The translations under genes and the position numbers were made by a program. From Ideonella sp. (GTDB lineage: Bacteria; Pseudomonadota; Gammaproteobacteria; Burkholderiales; Burkholderiaceae_C), in NCBI GenBank assembly GCA_015075165.1, contig JABTUY010000005.1, forward strand, positions 1-64,000: a stretch of 64,000 bases of DNA, written 5' to 3'. The notes beneath the pieces were generated by a model. That model did no database searches and had not been told where the DNA came from. It saw only the letters and a list, made by a program, of their open reading frames with translations. Positions within the stretch are counted from its first letter, which is position 1. Each line of letters starts with the position of its first letter. Positions 48,022-56,592 of the stretch are shown here, one piece after another.

Positions 48022-48035
48022 GAATTCTATAATTC
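48022..48035. promoter_or_regulatory. Divergent promoter centre, GAATT-CTAT-AATTC with TATAAT
   Basis: A perfect inverted repeat (GAATT at 48022-48026, AATTC at 48031-48035) contains a consensus -10 TATAAT on the plus strand (48028-48033) for the rhodanese-grxC-secB group. On the minus strand it contains TATAGA (48031-48026), which could serve gpmA. It sits in an 82-base gap between the two divergent genes. Confidence 0.55.
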
Positions 48036-48064
48036 ACCGCTTTCGCACCGAGTCCCCGACACCC

Positions 48065-48499
48065 GTGCCATCACACCCAAGCCTGCTGCAGTTCGCCCTC
48101 GACAACTGGGTGCTGATCGTCGCCGCGCTGACTTCCGGCGCGCTGCTGTTGTGGCCGACGTTGCAGCGCCAGGGGGGGGGTGCGGTCAGTGCTGCCGAAG
48201 CCGTGCGGCTGATCAACCGCGAGAAGGCGGTGCTGATCGACGTCAGCGAGCCCGAGGAGTTCGCGCAAGGCCATGCGGCCGGGGCGCGCAATGTACCGAT
48301 CAGCGCGTTGCAAAGTGCCAAGGACATCCCGGGCAACAAGCAACTGCCGCTGGTGCTGATCTGCCCGAGCGGCGCGCGCGCCGCGCGCGCAGCCGGCGAG
48401 TTGCGCAAGCTCGGTCACGAGCGCGCCACCGCGCTCGCGGGCGGCCTCAAGGCCTGGCGCGAAGCCAACCTGCCGCTGGAGAAATCGGCCGCCGCGTGA
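48065..48499 (+). CDS. Membrane-anchored rhodanese-domain protein
   Basis: The 144-residue protein has a membrane helix near the N-terminus (LDNWVLIVAALTSGALLLW) and a single rhodanese domain (SAAEAVRLINREKAVLIDVSEPEEF...). The catalytic cysteine C100 lies in LICPSGARAARA. It may carry persulfide sulfur at the membrane. It starts at a GTG 31 bases after a TATAAT box. In many proteobacteria a rhodanese, grxC and secB form one group upstream of gpsA, which is the order seen here. Confidence 0.92.
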   Translation: MPSHPSLLQFALDNWVLIVAALTSGALLLWPTLQRQGGGAVSAAEAVRLINREKAVLIDVSEPEEFAQGHAAGARNVPISALQSAKDIPGNKQLPLVLICPSGARAARAAGELRKLGHERATALAGGLKAWREANLPLEKSAAA

Positions 48500-48593
48500 C
48501 CGGCATCATGCCCTCGCGTTTGGCGCGGGCGTGCGGCGGCGGCGACAATCGGCGCATCGAATGTCGTTGGGGCCCACGCCCGTCACGAGCAAC

Positions 48594-48854
48594 ATGAAGC
48601 CGGTGCGCATGTACACAACCGAGATCTGCCCGTTCTGCATCCGTGCCAAGGCGCTGCTGCGCCAGCGCGGCGTGGCGCAGATCGACGAGGTGCGGGTCGA
48701 CCTCGATCCGCAGCAGCGCACGCGCATGATGGAGCTCACCGGGCGCCGCACGGTGCCGCAGATCTTCATCGGCGAGACGCATGTCGGCGGCTGCGACGAC
48801 CTGATGGCGCTCGACCAGCGCGGTGGCTTGGCGCCGATGCTCGCCGGCGCATAG
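48594..48854 (+). CDS. grxC: Glutaredoxin 3
   Basis: The 86-residue protein is a glutathione-dependent disulfide reductase with the active site C12-P-F-C15 ([15 protein letters not shown]), the TVPQIFI cis-Pro loop and [10 protein letters not shown] glutathione site. The ATG at 48594 gives the standard length; an in-frame ATG at 48561 would add 11 residues. It stands 94 bases after the rhodanese gene and 146 before secB. Confidence 0.94.
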   Translation: MKPVRMYTTEICPFCIRAKALLRQRGVAQIDEVRVDLDPQQRTRMMELTGRRTVPQIFIGETHVGGCDDLMALDQRGGLAPMLAGA

Positions 48855-48909
48855 CGCAACGTCCCGAGCGGCAACGCTCGGCGATAATCGCAGCTCGCAG
48901 TCCCAGTAC

Positions 48910-48985
48910 ACGGCCCGTCACGGGCCGTGCCTCGCGCGGCTGGCTGCATGCTGCCGCGCTCAAACGGCCCGCCGCTCGGGCCGTT
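48910..48985 (+). promoter_or_regulatory. Twin hairpins with shared arms ahead of secB
   Basis: Hairpin 1 is ACGGCCCG-TCA-CGGGCCGT (48910-48928). Hairpin 2 is AACGGCCCG-CCGCT-CGGGCCGTT (48963-48985), ending 15 bases before the secB ATG. Both use the same eight-base arms, so the arms could also pair across to each other. A GATAAT -10-like box is at 48882-48887. This could be a terminator for grxC plus a translation-affecting stem for secB, or a simple repeat pair. No T-tract follows either. Confidence 0.45.
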
Positions 48986-49000
48986 CACCCCATCAGCACC

Positions 49001-49477
49001 ATGGCCGACGCCGACACCAGCCCCGTGTTCCAGATCCAGCGCATCTACCTGAAAGACCTGTCGCTGGAGCAGCCCAACTCGCCGCAGATCCTGCTCGAGC
49101 AGCAGCAGCCCCAGGTCGACATCAACCTCGCGCTGGCGGCCGAGGGCGTCGCCGACGGCACGTTCGAGGTCTGCGTGACCGCCACCGTCACCACCAAGGT
49201 CGGCGATCGCACGCTGTTCCTGGTCGAGGCCAAACAGGCCGGCATCTTCGAGATCCGCAACCTGCCGAGCGACCAGCTGCAAGGCGTGGTGTCGGTGGTG
49301 TGCCCGCAGATCCTGTACCCGTACCTGCGCGCGATCGTCTCCGATGTCTGCACACGCGCCGGCTTCCCGCCGATCCTGCTGACCGAAGTGAACTTCCAGG
49401 CCATGTACGAGGCGCAGCAGGCGCAGGCGGCACAAGGCGACGGCAACGGCAGCGGGCTGATCACCAGCGCCAACTGA
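49001..49477 (+). CDS. secB: Protein-export chaperone SecB
   Basis: SecB is a cytoplasmic tetrameric chaperone that hands unfolded precursors to SecA. The 158-residue protein has the family pattern: [19 protein letters not shown] at the start, [49 protein letters not shown] and NFQAMY. The tail is Gln/Gly-rich. It lies between grxC and gpsA, a conserved setting in proteobacteria. Confidence 0.97.
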   Translation: MADADTSPVFQIQRIYLKDLSLEQPNSPQILLEQQQPQVDINLALAAEGVADGTFEVCVTATVTTKVGDRTLFLVEAKQAGIFEIRNLPSDQLQGVVSVVCPQILYPYLRAIVSDVCTRAGFPPILLTEVNFQAMYEAQQAQAAQGDGNGSGLITSAN

Positions 49478-49515
49478 CGCGCCAGCCACTTCACCGGCGC
49501 CGCGACGCGAAGGCC

Positions 49516-50496
49516 ATGCGCATCAGCGTGCTCGGTGCCGGCGCCTGGGGAACGGCGATGGCGGTGCACGCCAGTGCGAGCCACGCGGTGATGCTGTGGG
49601 CGCGCGACGCCGCACAGCTGCAGGCGATGCACGCGGCGCGGCGCAACGCGCGCTACCTGCCGGAGATCGAGCTGCCGGCATCGCTGCAACTGAGCGCCGA
49701 TCGCGCTGCCGCGCTGGCCCACGCCGCGCAGGGCCTGGCCATCGTGGCGACGCCGATGGTCGGCCTGCGCGAGCAACTGCAAAGCTGGCCCGCCGCCGTG
49801 CCGGTGCTGTGGCTGTGCAAGGGCTTCGAGCGAGGCAGCGGCGCACTCGGCCACGAGATCGCGCGCGAGCTGGCGCTGCGCGCGCCGTGCGGCGTGCTGT
49901 CGGGGCCGAGCTTCGCGCTCGAGGTGGCACGCGGCCTGCCCACCGCACTGGTCGCCGCCAGCAGCGACGCCGCGCTGGTGGCGCAGGTGGTGCAGGCGCT
50001 GCACGGCCCGACGCTGCGCGTCTACGGCAGCGATGACGCAATCGGTGTCGAGGTCGGCGGCGCGGTGAAGAACGTGCTGGCCATCGCCACCGGCATCGCC
50101 GATGCGCTCGCGCTCGGGGCCAATGCGCGCGCTGCGCTCGTCACGCGCGGCCTGGCCGAGATGACGCGACTCGGCGTCGCGCTGGGCGCGAAGGCCGAGA
50201 CCTTCATGGGCCTGTCGGGCCTGGGCGACCTCGTGCTCACCGCCACCGGCGACCTGTCGCGCAACCGGCAGGTCGGCCTCGCGCTCGGGCGCGGCATCGC
50301 GCTGCCACAGATCCTGTCGCAGCTCGGCCATGTGGCCGAGGGCGTGCTCACCGCGCCGGTGGTGCTGCAGCGTGCAGGTGTGCTCGGCGTCGACATGCCG
50401 TTGTGCGCCGCCGTCGCGCAGGTGCTCGACGGCCGGCTGACGCCGCGCGGCGCGCTCGAGCAGTTGATGACGCGTGAGGCGCGCAGCGAGCGGTGA
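49516..50496 (+). CDS. gpsA: Glycerol-3-phosphate dehydrogenase [NAD(P)+] GpsA
   Basis: GpsA reduces dihydroxyacetone phosphate to glycerol-3-phosphate for phospholipid synthesis, which supplies the substrate pathway of PlsC. The 326-residue protein has the N-terminal dinucleotide motif [26 protein letters not shown], the catalytic lysine in [17 protein letters not shown], and [23 protein letters not shown]. The ATG at 49516 begins directly at the Rossmann strand as usual. It is followed by a REP-like element and a long palindrome. Confidence 0.96.
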   Translation: MRISVLGAGAWGTAMAVHASASHAVMLWARDAAQLQAMHAARRNARYLPEIELPASLQLSADRAAALAHAAQGLAIVATPMVGLREQLQSWPAAVPVLWLCKGFERGSGALGHEIARELALRAPCGVLSGPSFALEVARGLPTALVAASSDAALVAQVVQALHGPTLRVYGSDDAIGVEVGGAVKNVLAIATGIADALALGANARAALVTRGLAEMTRLGVALGAKAETFMGLSGLGDLVLTATGDLSRNRQVGLALGRGIALPQILSQLGHVAEGVLTAPVVLQRAGVLGVDMPLCAAVAQVLDGRLTPRGALEQLMTREARSER

Positions 50497-50504
50497 CGTG
50501 AACC

Positions 50505-50545
50505 ACCCCCATTGCGCCTTCGGCGCTTCCCCCTCGAGGGGGGTG
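50505..50545. repeat. REP-like palindromic element, copy after gpsA
   Basis: It contains GCGCC-TTC-GGCGC (50514-50526) followed by CCCCC-TCGA-GGGGG (50529-50542). The C-run/G-run palindrome matches the elements at 11264 and 40544. This type, with attgcgccttcggcgc before it, is one I know as dispersed in Burkholderiales intergenic DNA. Confidence 0.6.
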
Positions 50546-50592
50546 AGCCGGCGCCGAGCGAGCGCCTGCGCGCTCGCGAGTGGCTGGCGAAC

Positions 50593-50618
50593 GCTGTGCG
50601 GCCTGCAGGCCGCACAGC
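50593..50618. terminator. 26-base perfect palindrome between gpsA and trmL
   Basis: GCTGTGCGGCCTG (50593-50605) is followed immediately by its exact reverse complement (50606-50618). It sits in the 250-base gap between two converging genes and is the strongest symmetric element there. It is likely to be a bidirectional terminator, although no T-tract is present on either side. The rest of the gap, to 50746, shows no gene. Confidence 0.5.
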
Positions 50619-50746
50619 GACACCAACGGACCGGCAGAGCCGGATCCGCGGTGTCCACTTGGGGGTGCGCCGCTGGGGCGGCGCAGATCGATGCGACCAA
50701 CGCGTGGATCGACTGATACGGCGCGCGTCACGCGGCACGCTGCGCG

Positions 50747-51214
50747 TCAGGCAGCGCCCTCGAACCCGAGTTGCCGCCAGGCTTCGAACACGGCCACCGC
50801 GACCGCGTTGCTCAGATTCAGGCTGCGTTGGCCCGGCCGCATCGGCAATCGCACGAATGCGTCGGGCGACAGCGCCGTGCGCAGCGCCGTCGGCAACCCC
50901 GACGATTCACGGCCGAAGACCAACCAGTCGCCGCACGCGAAGCGCTGCGCCTGCAACGGCTTCGCGCCGCGTGTGCTGAACGCGAACACGCGGCTGCGGT
51001 CGGCCACCGTGTCGAGCCACGCCGCCCACGAGCGATGGCGCACAACGGCCGCGTACTCGTGATAGTCGAGCCCGGCGCGCTGCAGCAGCTTGTCGTCCAT
51101 CGAGAAGCCGAGCGGTTCGACCAGGTGCAGCTCGCAGCCGGTGTTGGCGGCCAGCCGGATCACGTTGCCGGTGTTGGGCGGGATCTCCGGCTCGACGAGG
51201 ACGATGCGCAGCAC
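50747..51214 (-). CDS. trmL: tRNA (cytidine(34)-2'-O)-methyltransferase TrmL
   Basis: TrmL methylates the wobble ribose of certain leucine tRNAs. The 155-residue SPOUT protein has VLVEPEIPPNTGNVIRLAANTG at the start, LHLVEPLGF, LVFGRESSGLP, and the knot motif RLPMRPGQRSLNLSNAVAVAVFEA. A GTG at 51214 is used because it gives the standard family N-terminus; no ATG is near. It follows comF after 25 bases and is probably co-transcribed with it. Confidence 0.94.
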   Translation of the reverse strand: MLRIVLVEPEIPPNTGNVIRLAANTGCELHLVEPLGFSMDDKLLQRAGLDYHEYAAVVRHRSWAAWLDTVADRSRVFAFSTRGAKPLQAQRFACGDWLVFGRESSGLPTALRTALSPDAFVRLPMRPGQRSLNLSNAVAVAVFEAWRQLGFEGAA

Positions 51215-51239
51215 GTTGGGGCCCTGGCCGTGCGGCCGC

Positions 51240-51980
51240 TCATTCGTCGTCGAGCGGCGTGCGCGCCACCACCCAGACATCGACGCGCGCCGCACCGGCG
51301 CGCCGCAGCGCGAGCGCGGCCGCATGCGCAGTGGCGCCGGTGGTCAGCACGTCGTCGACCAGCGCCACGTGGCACCCCTGCAGGCGCGCTTGTCGCCGCG
51401 CATCGACTTCGAACGCATCGCGCAGGTTGTGCTCGCGCTCGGAGCGCGTCATGCCGATCTGGTGCGCGGTGTCGCGGCCGCGCCGCAGCAGCGTAGCGTC
51501 GGTGGCGATGCGCAGGCGCCGGCCGAGGCGCCGCGCCAGCTCCCAGGCCTGGTTGTAGCCGCGCTCGCGCAGGCGCTGCGGCGCCAGCGGCACCGGCAGC
51601 AGCAGAACAGGCGTGGCATCGTCGTCGGCGCTCGCGCGCCAGGTGCGCTCGATCAAGCGGCTTAGCGCCGCGGCGTGCTCGGGCCGGCGGTGGAACTTGA
51701 AATCGGCGATCAGCTGGCGCCACGGTGGCGCGTAGTCGGCGCCGACGATGCAACGCGTGAACGCGCTCGCCAGTGCTGCGCAGCGCCCGCAACGCGGCAG
51801 CGGAATCGCGGTTGGCAATGCGCAGGCCGCGCAGCGCGCGCGCAGCGGCGCGAAGCGCTGCAGGCAGGGCTCGCACACGGGCTGAGCGCCCCAGTCGCGG
51901 CACAGCGCGCACAGGCCGCTCGGGCGTGGCAGCAGCGAACGCCACACCGGCAGGCGGGCTGGGCCGACAACGGGAGGCAT
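51240..51980 (-). CDS. ComF-family phosphoribosyltransferase-like protein
   Basis: The 246-residue protein has the ComF N-terminal zinc-binding region with several CxxC pairs (CALC, CEPC, CAAC, CGRC) and the C-terminal PRTase domain with ALVDDVLTTGATAHAAALALR. In naturally competent bacteria ComF helps DNA uptake in the cytoplasm; elsewhere it is of uncertain role (GntX-like). The start at 51980 lies six bases after a TATATT box on the minus strand and is divergent from the BioC-like gene 20 bases away. Confidence 0.9.
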   Translation of the reverse strand: MPPVVGPARLPVWRSLLPRPSGLCALCRDWGAQPVCEPCLQRFAPLRARCAACALPTAIPLPRCGRCAALASAFTRCIVGADYAPPWRQLIADFKFHRRPEHAAALSRLIERTWRASADDDATPVLLLPVPLAPQRLRERGYNQAWELARRLGRRLRIATDATLLRRGRDTAHQIGMTRSEREHNLRDAFEVDARRQARLQGCHVALVDDVLTTGATAHAAALALRRAGAARVDVWVVARTPLDDE

Positions 51981-51986
51981 TGCCTC

Positions 51987-51994
51987 AATATACT
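51987..51994. promoter_or_regulatory. Overlapping divergent -10 boxes between comF and the BioC-like gene
   Basis: TATACT on the plus strand (51989-51994) and TATATT on the minus strand (51992-51987) share four bases. Each ends exactly six bases before the start codon of its gene (52001 and 51980). The arrangement is that of a bidirectional promoter with two leaderless transcripts. For comF a GAGG lies just before its ATG, which would instead imply a short leader. Confidence 0.45.
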
Positions 51995-52000
51995 GGCCCG

Positions 52001-52957
52001 ATGCCGTCCGCCGCGCTGCACCCCGAGTCATCACGCGCGCTGCGCTCGGCGCACGCCGGCGCGCCGGCGATCGAATCGCCGCCGCAGTTCGATGCCATCG
52101 CAGCGCAGCGCGTGCGTCGCCGCATCGGTGCCGCGGCACAGGCACCGTGGCTGCATCTGGAGGTGGCGCGCCGCATGGCCGAGCGGCTGCCGATCTTGCG
52201 CCAGCCGCCCCCGTGCTGGCTCGATTGGTGGGCTCATCAAGGCGGCAGCGAGGCCGTGGTGCGCGCGATGATTCCGCACGCGCAGCGCATCGCCGTCGAG
52301 CCCGATCCGCGCACGCCCGATCGCCGCACGCGAGGGCGGTGGTGGTCGCCGCGCCGCTGGGGTGACAGGGTCGACGCGACGTTGCGGCCCGATGCGGTGG
52401 TGCCGGGCAGCGTGCAGATGGTGTGGGCGAACATGATGCTGCACGCCTGCGGCGACACCGCGTCGCTGTTCGCCGCCTGGCAGCGTGCGCTGGCGGTCGA
52501 CGGCTTCCTGATGTTCTCGACGTTGGGCCCTGCCACACTGACGGAGCTGCGCCAGCTCTACGAGCAAGCGGGCTGGGGCCCGGCGTTCCATCCGTTCGTC
52601 GACATGCACGACATCGGCGACGCGCTGGTGCACGCGGGCTTCGCCGATCCGGTGATGGACCAGGAGCAGTTGACGCTGACCTGGTCGAGCCCGCGTGCCG
52701 CGCTCGACGAGTTGCGCGCGCTCGGCGGCAATCTGCATGCGCAGCGCTTCGCCGGGCTGCGCACGCCGCGCTGGTGCGAGCGACTGCTGGCGTTGCTGCA
52801 GCAGCGCACCGATGCGCACGGCCGCCTCGCGCTGACATTCGAGATCGTCTACGGGCACGCGGTGCGGCCGGTGCCGCGCGTTCGCGTGACGCCGACGGCC
52901 ACCGTGCCATTGCAGGATCTGCGTGCCGATCTGTTTCGCCAGCGGGGGCGTCGTTGA
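52001..52957 (+). CDS. BioC-like methyltransferase, divergent
   Basis: The 318-residue protein is laid out like the malonyl-ACP methyltransferase homologues annotated in Burkholderiales as biotin synthesis protein BioC: PWLHLEVARRMAERLPILRQPPPCWLDW at the front, VWANMMLHACGD for the post-II motif, LMFSTLGPATLTELRQLY, and FVDMHDIGDALVHAGFADPVMDQE. The usual glycine-rich SAM motif I (DxGxGxG) is replaced by WWAHQGGSEA, so SAM binding is weakly supported. Biotin synthesis is inferred from family only; no bio genes are adjacent. It diverges from comF. Confidence 0.75.
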   Translation: MPSAALHPESSRALRSAHAGAPAIESPPQFDAIAAQRVRRRIGAAAQAPWLHLEVARRMAERLPILRQPPPCWLDWWAHQGGSEAVVRAMIPHAQRIAVEPDPRTPDRRTRGRWWSPRRWGDRVDATLRPDAVVPGSVQMVWANMMLHACGDTASLFAAWQRALAVDGFLMFSTLGPATLTELRQLYEQAGWGPAFHPFVDMHDIGDALVHAGFADPVMDQEQLTLTWSSPRAALDELRALGGNLHAQRFAGLRTPRWCERLLALLQQRTDAHGRLALTFEIVYGHAVRPVPRVRVTPTATVPLQDLRADLFRQRGRR

Positions 52958-52972
52958 GCGGCGGCGCTCCGC

Positions 52973-52978
52973 TAGAAT
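52973..52978 (+). promoter_or_regulatory. -10-like TAGAAT upstream of the DUF2244-coxB group
   Basis: TAGAAT lies 61 bases ahead of the DUF2244 ATG and is followed by a T-run (gggttttttctcc). It is a candidate promoter for the oxidase cluster. Alternatively the T-run after the GC-rich bases marks the end of the preceding gene's transcript. Confidence 0.35.
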
Positions 52979-53039
52979 CCGCGGGTTTTTTCTCCGGCCG
53001 GGCCGTTTGCGTGGCGTGCGTCCGGGTGAACCCTGACCG

Positions 53040-53576
53040 ATGACCGCGACCCTCGCCCCCAGCCCATGGCCAGCGCCCAGTGCCGCACCGCGTGCGGCCT
53101 GGCGATTCGGGCGCGAGATCGATGGTATCGCCAGTGGCGGCATGCAATGGGTGATGCAGCGCAACTGTTCGTCGAATCCGCGCCAGATGGTGGTGCTGTA
53201 CCTGTCGCTGTGCGCGGTGTCGCTCGTGATCGGCGGCGGTTTCTGGGCGCTGGGCGCGCCGACGGTGCTGGCGTTCGCCGGGGTCGAGCTGCTGGGCCTC
53301 GGGGTGGCGTTCGCGATCGTGGCCCGTCATGTCGGTGATCGCGAGACGATCACGCTCAGCGGCCGCGAACTGGCGATCGAGCACCGCTGCGGCTCCGGCG
53401 TGCAGCGTGCGCGGTTCCGCGCCGAATGGGTGCGCGTGGAGCCCGTGCGCGACGACGGATCGCTGGTCGAGGTCTCGGGGCAGGGCGCGTCGGCCCGGGT
53501 CGGCCGCTACCTGCGACCGGAATGGCGCGCGCAACTCGCGCACGAATTGCGGCTGGCGCTGCGCACGCGGCGCTGA
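53040..53576 (+). CDS. DUF2244-family integral membrane protein
   Basis: The 178-residue protein has two membrane helices (about LYLSLCAVSLVIGGGFWALG and VLAFAGVELLGLGVAFAIVA) and a C-terminal basic cytoplasmic region. The MQWVMQRNCSSNPRQM motif before the first helix fits DUF2244. In beta- and alpha-proteobacteria this family precedes the coxB gene so often that it is probably an oxidase assembly or maintenance factor, but no biochemical function is known. It is 35 bases before coxB. Confidence 0.85.
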   Translation: MTATLAPSPWPAPSAAPRAAWRFGREIDGIASGGMQWVMQRNCSSNPRQMVVLYLSLCAVSLVIGGGFWALGAPTVLAFAGVELLGLGVAFAIVARHVGDRETITLSGRELAIEHRCGSGVQRARFRAEWVRVEPVRDDGSLVEVSGQGASARVGRYLRPEWRAQLAHELRLALRTRR

Positions 53577-53611
53577 ACGCGGCGGCGACGAATTTCATTC
53601 ACTGACCAAGC

Positions 53612-54787
53612 ATGAACAAGATCATGACGTTGCGGCATCGTTGGAACACAGCAGCGGCGGCGCTGGCGTCGGGCGCTGCGGCGCTGCCGGCGGCAGCCGT
53701 CAACAGCCTGCCCGGAGGCCCGGCCGTCAACCAGATCAACCTGCACCCGCCGGCGGGCAAGATCGCCGCCGACATCATCACGCTGCACAACGGCATGCTG
53801 ATCGTCTGCCTGGTGATCTTCGTCGTCGTGTTCGGCGTGATGTTCTATTCGATCTTCGCGCACCGCAAGTCCAAGGGCCACCAGGCGGCCAACTTCCACG
53901 AGAGCGTGGGTGTGGAGATCGCGTGGACGGTAGTGCCGTTCCTGATCGTCGTCGGCATGGGCTTCGCCGCCACCAAGACGGTGGTGGCGCAGAAGGACAC
54001 CTCGAACGCCGACCTGACGATCAAGGCCACCGGCTACCAGTGGAAGTGGGGCTACGACTATCTCAAGGGCGAAGGCGAGGGCATCGGCTTCCTGTCGACG
54101 CTCGATGTCGCGCAGCGCGAGATGTCCGACGCCGGCAAGCCCGAGGGCGACAACTACCTGCTGAAGGTCGACCATCCGCTGGTGGTGCCGGTGAACAAGA
54201 AGGTGCGCATCATCACCACCGCCAACGACGTGATCCACGCCTGGATGGTGCCGGCCTTCGCGGTCAAGCAAGACGCGATCCCGGGCTTCGTGCGCGACAC
54301 CTGGTTCCGCGCCGACCGCACCGGCGACTTCTACGGCCAGTGCGCCGAGCTGTGCGGCAAGGAGCACGCCTACATGCCGATCCACGTCAAGGTGCTGTCC
54401 GACGCCGACTACAGCGCCTGGGTCAAGGGCAAGCTCAAGGAGATGGCCGCCAGGGCCGACGACCCGAACAAGGTCTGGGCGCTGGCCGACCTGATCGCAC
54501 GCGGCGAGAAGGTCTACAGCGCCAACTGCGCTGTATGCCACAAGGCCGACGGCAGCGGCGCGCCGCCGGCGATCAAGGCGCTCAACGGCGACCCGGTGGT
54601 CAACGACCCCGACAAGGGCAAGCAGATCCACACCGTGCTCAACGGCACCGACAAGGGCATGCCGGCGTGGAAGCAGCTGGGTGACACCGACCTTGCCGCG
54701 GTGATCACCTACACCAAGAACAGCTGGAGCAACAAGACCGGCCAGCTCGTGCAGCCGGCCGACGTGCTGGCCGCACGCAGCAAATAA
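53612..54787 (+). CDS. coxB: Cytochrome c oxidase subunit II with fused cytochrome c domain
   Basis: Subunit II accepts electrons from cytochrome c at the CuA centre. The 391-residue precursor has a signal peptide, two membrane helices, and the aromatic ATGYQWKWGY strand. CuA ligands are the histidine in DVIHAWMVP and CAELCGKEHAYM. A C-terminal cytochrome c domain with one heme site (CAVCHK) and methionine in KGMPAWKQL is fused, making it a caa3-type subunit. It opens the oxidase structural genes. Confidence 0.96.
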   Translation: MNKIMTLRHRWNTAAAALASGAAALPAAAVNSLPGGPAVNQINLHPPAGKIAADIITLHNGMLIVCLVIFVVVFGVMFYSIFAHRKSKGHQAANFHESVGVEIAWTVVPFLIVVGMGFAATKTVVAQKDTSNADLTIKATGYQWKWGYDYLKGEGEGIGFLSTLDVAQREMSDAGKPEGDNYLLKVDHPLVVPVNKKVRIITTANDVIHAWMVPAFAVKQDAIPGFVRDTWFRADRTGDFYGQCAELCGKEHAYMPIHVKVLSDADYSAWVKGKLKEMAARADDPNKVWALADLIARGEKVYSANCAVCHKADGSGAPPAIKALNGDPVVNDPDKGKQIHTVLNGTDKGMPAWKQLGDTDLAAVITYTKNSWSNKTGQLVQPADVLAARSK

Positions 54788-54814
54788 CCCGACCGATCTG
54801 ACGAGGACACCCCC

Positions 54815-56437
54815 ATGAGCGCAGTACTCGACCACGGGCACGCCGGCCACCACGACGACCACGCCCACGGCGCGCCGCACGGCTGGCGGCGCTGGCTGTT
54901 CGCGACGAACCACAAGGACATCGGCACGATGTACCTGTTGTTCAGCTTCACGATGCTGATGATCGGCGGCATCCTGGCGATGTGCATCCGCGCCGAGCTG
55001 TTCGAGCCGGGGTTGCAGTTCTTCAACCCCGAGCTGTTCAACCAGTTCACCACGATGCACGGGCTGATCATGGTGTTCGGCGCGATCATGCCGGCGTTCG
55101 TCGGCTTCGCGAACTGGCTGGTGCCGCTGCAGGTCGGTGCCGCCGACATGGCGTTCGCACGCATGAACAACCTGAGCTTCTGGCTGCTGGTGCCCGCCGG
55201 CGGGCTGCTGGCGGCGAGCTTCTTCGTGCCGGGTGGTGCCCCTGCCGCCGGCTGGACGGTCTACGCACCGCTGACGCTGCAGATGGGCACCGGGATGGAC
55301 ATGGCGATCTTCTCGCTGCACATCATGGGAGCGAGCTCGATCATGGGCTCGATCAACATCATCGTCACGATCCTGAACATGCGCGCGCCGGGCATGACGC
55401 TGATGAAGATGCCGCTGTTCAGCTGGACGTGGCTGATCACCGCCTACCTGCTGATCGCAGTGATGCCGGTGCTGGCCGGCGCGATCACGATGACGCTGAC
55501 CGACCGCCACTTCGGCACCACGTTCTTCAACCCGGCCGGCGGCGGCGACCCGATCATGTACCAGCACATCTTCTGGTTCTTCGGGCACCCAGAGGTGTAC
55601 ATCATGATCCTGCCGGCGTTCGGCATCATCAGCGCGGTGGTGCCGGCGTTCGCGCGCAAGAAGCTGTTCGGCTACACGTCGATGGTGTACGCCACCGCGT
55701 CGATCGCGATCCTGTCGATGATCGTCTGGGCGCACCACATGTTCACCACCGGCATGCCGGTGACCGGGCAGCTGTTCTTCATGTACGCGACGATGCTGAT
55801 CGCGGTGCCCACCGGCGTGAAGATCTTCAACTGGGTCGCCACCATGTGGCGCGGTTCGATGACGTTCGAGACGCCGATGCTGTGGGCCGTGGGCTTCATC
55901 TTCGTGTTCACGATCGGCGGCTTCACCGGTCTGATCCCGGCGATGGCGCCGATCGACATGCAGCTGCAGGATACCTACTACATCGTGGCGCACTTCCACT
56001 ACGTGCTGGTGGCCGGCTCGCTGTTCGCGATCTTTGCCGGCATCTATTACTGGGGACCGAAGTGGACCGGCGTGATGTATTCCGAGACGCGCGGCAAGAT
56101 CCACTTCTGGCTGTCGATGATCTTCTTCAACATCACGTTCTTCCCGATGCACTTCCTCGGCCTGGCCGGCATGCCGCGCCGCTATGCCGACTACCCGATG
56201 CAGTTCACCGACTTCAACATGATCGTGTCGATCGGTGCGCTCGGCTTCGGGTTGATGCAGGTGTACTTCTTCTTCGCCGTGTGCCTGCCGATGATGCGCG
56301 GCCAGGGCGCGAAGGCGCCGCAGCGTCCCTGGGAGGGCGCCGAGGGCCTCGAGTGGGAGGTGCCGTCGCCGGCGCCGTGGCACACCTTCGAGACGCCGCC
56401 CAGGCTCGACGCCACCGCCACCAAGGTGATCGGCTGA
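54815..56437 (+). CDS. ctaD: Cytochrome c oxidase subunit I
   Basis: Subunit I holds heme a and the heme a3-CuB centre and pumps protons. The 540-residue protein has twelve membrane helices and all metal ligands: H82 in TMHGL (heme a), H258 and the tyrosine of HPEVY, H307-H308 in WAHHMF (CuB), and H393 and H395 in AHFHYVL (hemes a3 and a). The His-rich N-terminus ([17 protein letters not shown]) is unusual but of unknown role. It is 27 bases after coxB. Confidence 0.98.
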   Translation: MSAVLDHGHAGHHDDHAHGAPHGWRRWLFATNHKDIGTMYLLFSFTMLMIGGILAMCIRAELFEPGLQFFNPELFNQFTTMHGLIMVFGAIMPAFVGFANWLVPLQVGAADMAFARMNNLSFWLLVPAGGLLAASFFVPGGAPAAGWTVYAPLTLQMGTGMDMAIFSLHIMGASSIMGSINIIVTILNMRAPGMTLMKMPLFSWTWLITAYLLIAVMPVLAGAITMTLTDRHFGTTFFNPAGGGDPIMYQHIFWFFGHPEVYIMILPAFGIISAVVPAFARKKLFGYTSMVYATASIAILSMIVWAHHMFTTGMPVTGQLFFMYATMLIAVPTGVKIFNWVATMWRGSMTFETPMLWAVGFIFVFTIGGFTGLIPAMAPIDMQLQDTYYIVAHFHYVLVAGSLFAIFAGIYYWGPKWTGVMYSETRGKIHFWLSMIFFNITFFPMHFLGLAGMPRRYADYPMQFTDFNMIVSIGALGFGLMQVYFFFAVCLPMMRGQGAKAPQRPWEGAEGLEWEVPSPAPWHTFETPPRLDATATKVIG

Positions 56438-56451
56438 CGCCACAAGCCGCC

Positions 56452-56583
56452 ATGGTCGCGATGCCGCCGGTGACGAAAGGCGCCCAACGCAGGGCCAACC
56501 TGCGGCTGGCGTGGGCGCTGGCGTCGGTGGCGCTGGCGTTCGGCGCCGGCTTCGTCGTGAAGATCTGGCTGTTCCCGCATTGA
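56452..56583 (+). CDS. Cytochrome oxidase small assembly protein
   Basis: This 43-residue single-helix membrane protein starts MVAMPPVTKGAQRRANLRLA and has the membrane segment ALASVALAFGAGFVVKIWLF ending in PH. Such short proteins between ctaD and ctaG are a known feature of beta-proteobacterial oxidase clusters. An internal ATG at 56461 is an alternative start that would remove three residues. It begins 14 bases after ctaD and ends nine bases before ctaG. Confidence 0.8.
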   Translation: MVAMPPVTKGAQRRANLRLAWALASVALAFGAGFVVKIWLFPH

Positions 56584-56592
56584 GCAGAAGCG

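Noticed and set aside
51240-53543. A 767-codon minus-strand frame extending ComF upstream through the BioC-like and DUF2244 genes
   Set aside because: Only the last 246 codons match ComF. The remainder is an Arg/Ala-rich shadow antisense to two recognisable genes.
53507-56443. A 978-codon minus-strand open frame antisense to coxB and ctaD
   Set aside because: The composition is that of an antisense shadow (His/Arg/Asp-rich with no domain) and the sense genes are certain. Long antisense frames are expected at this GC content.
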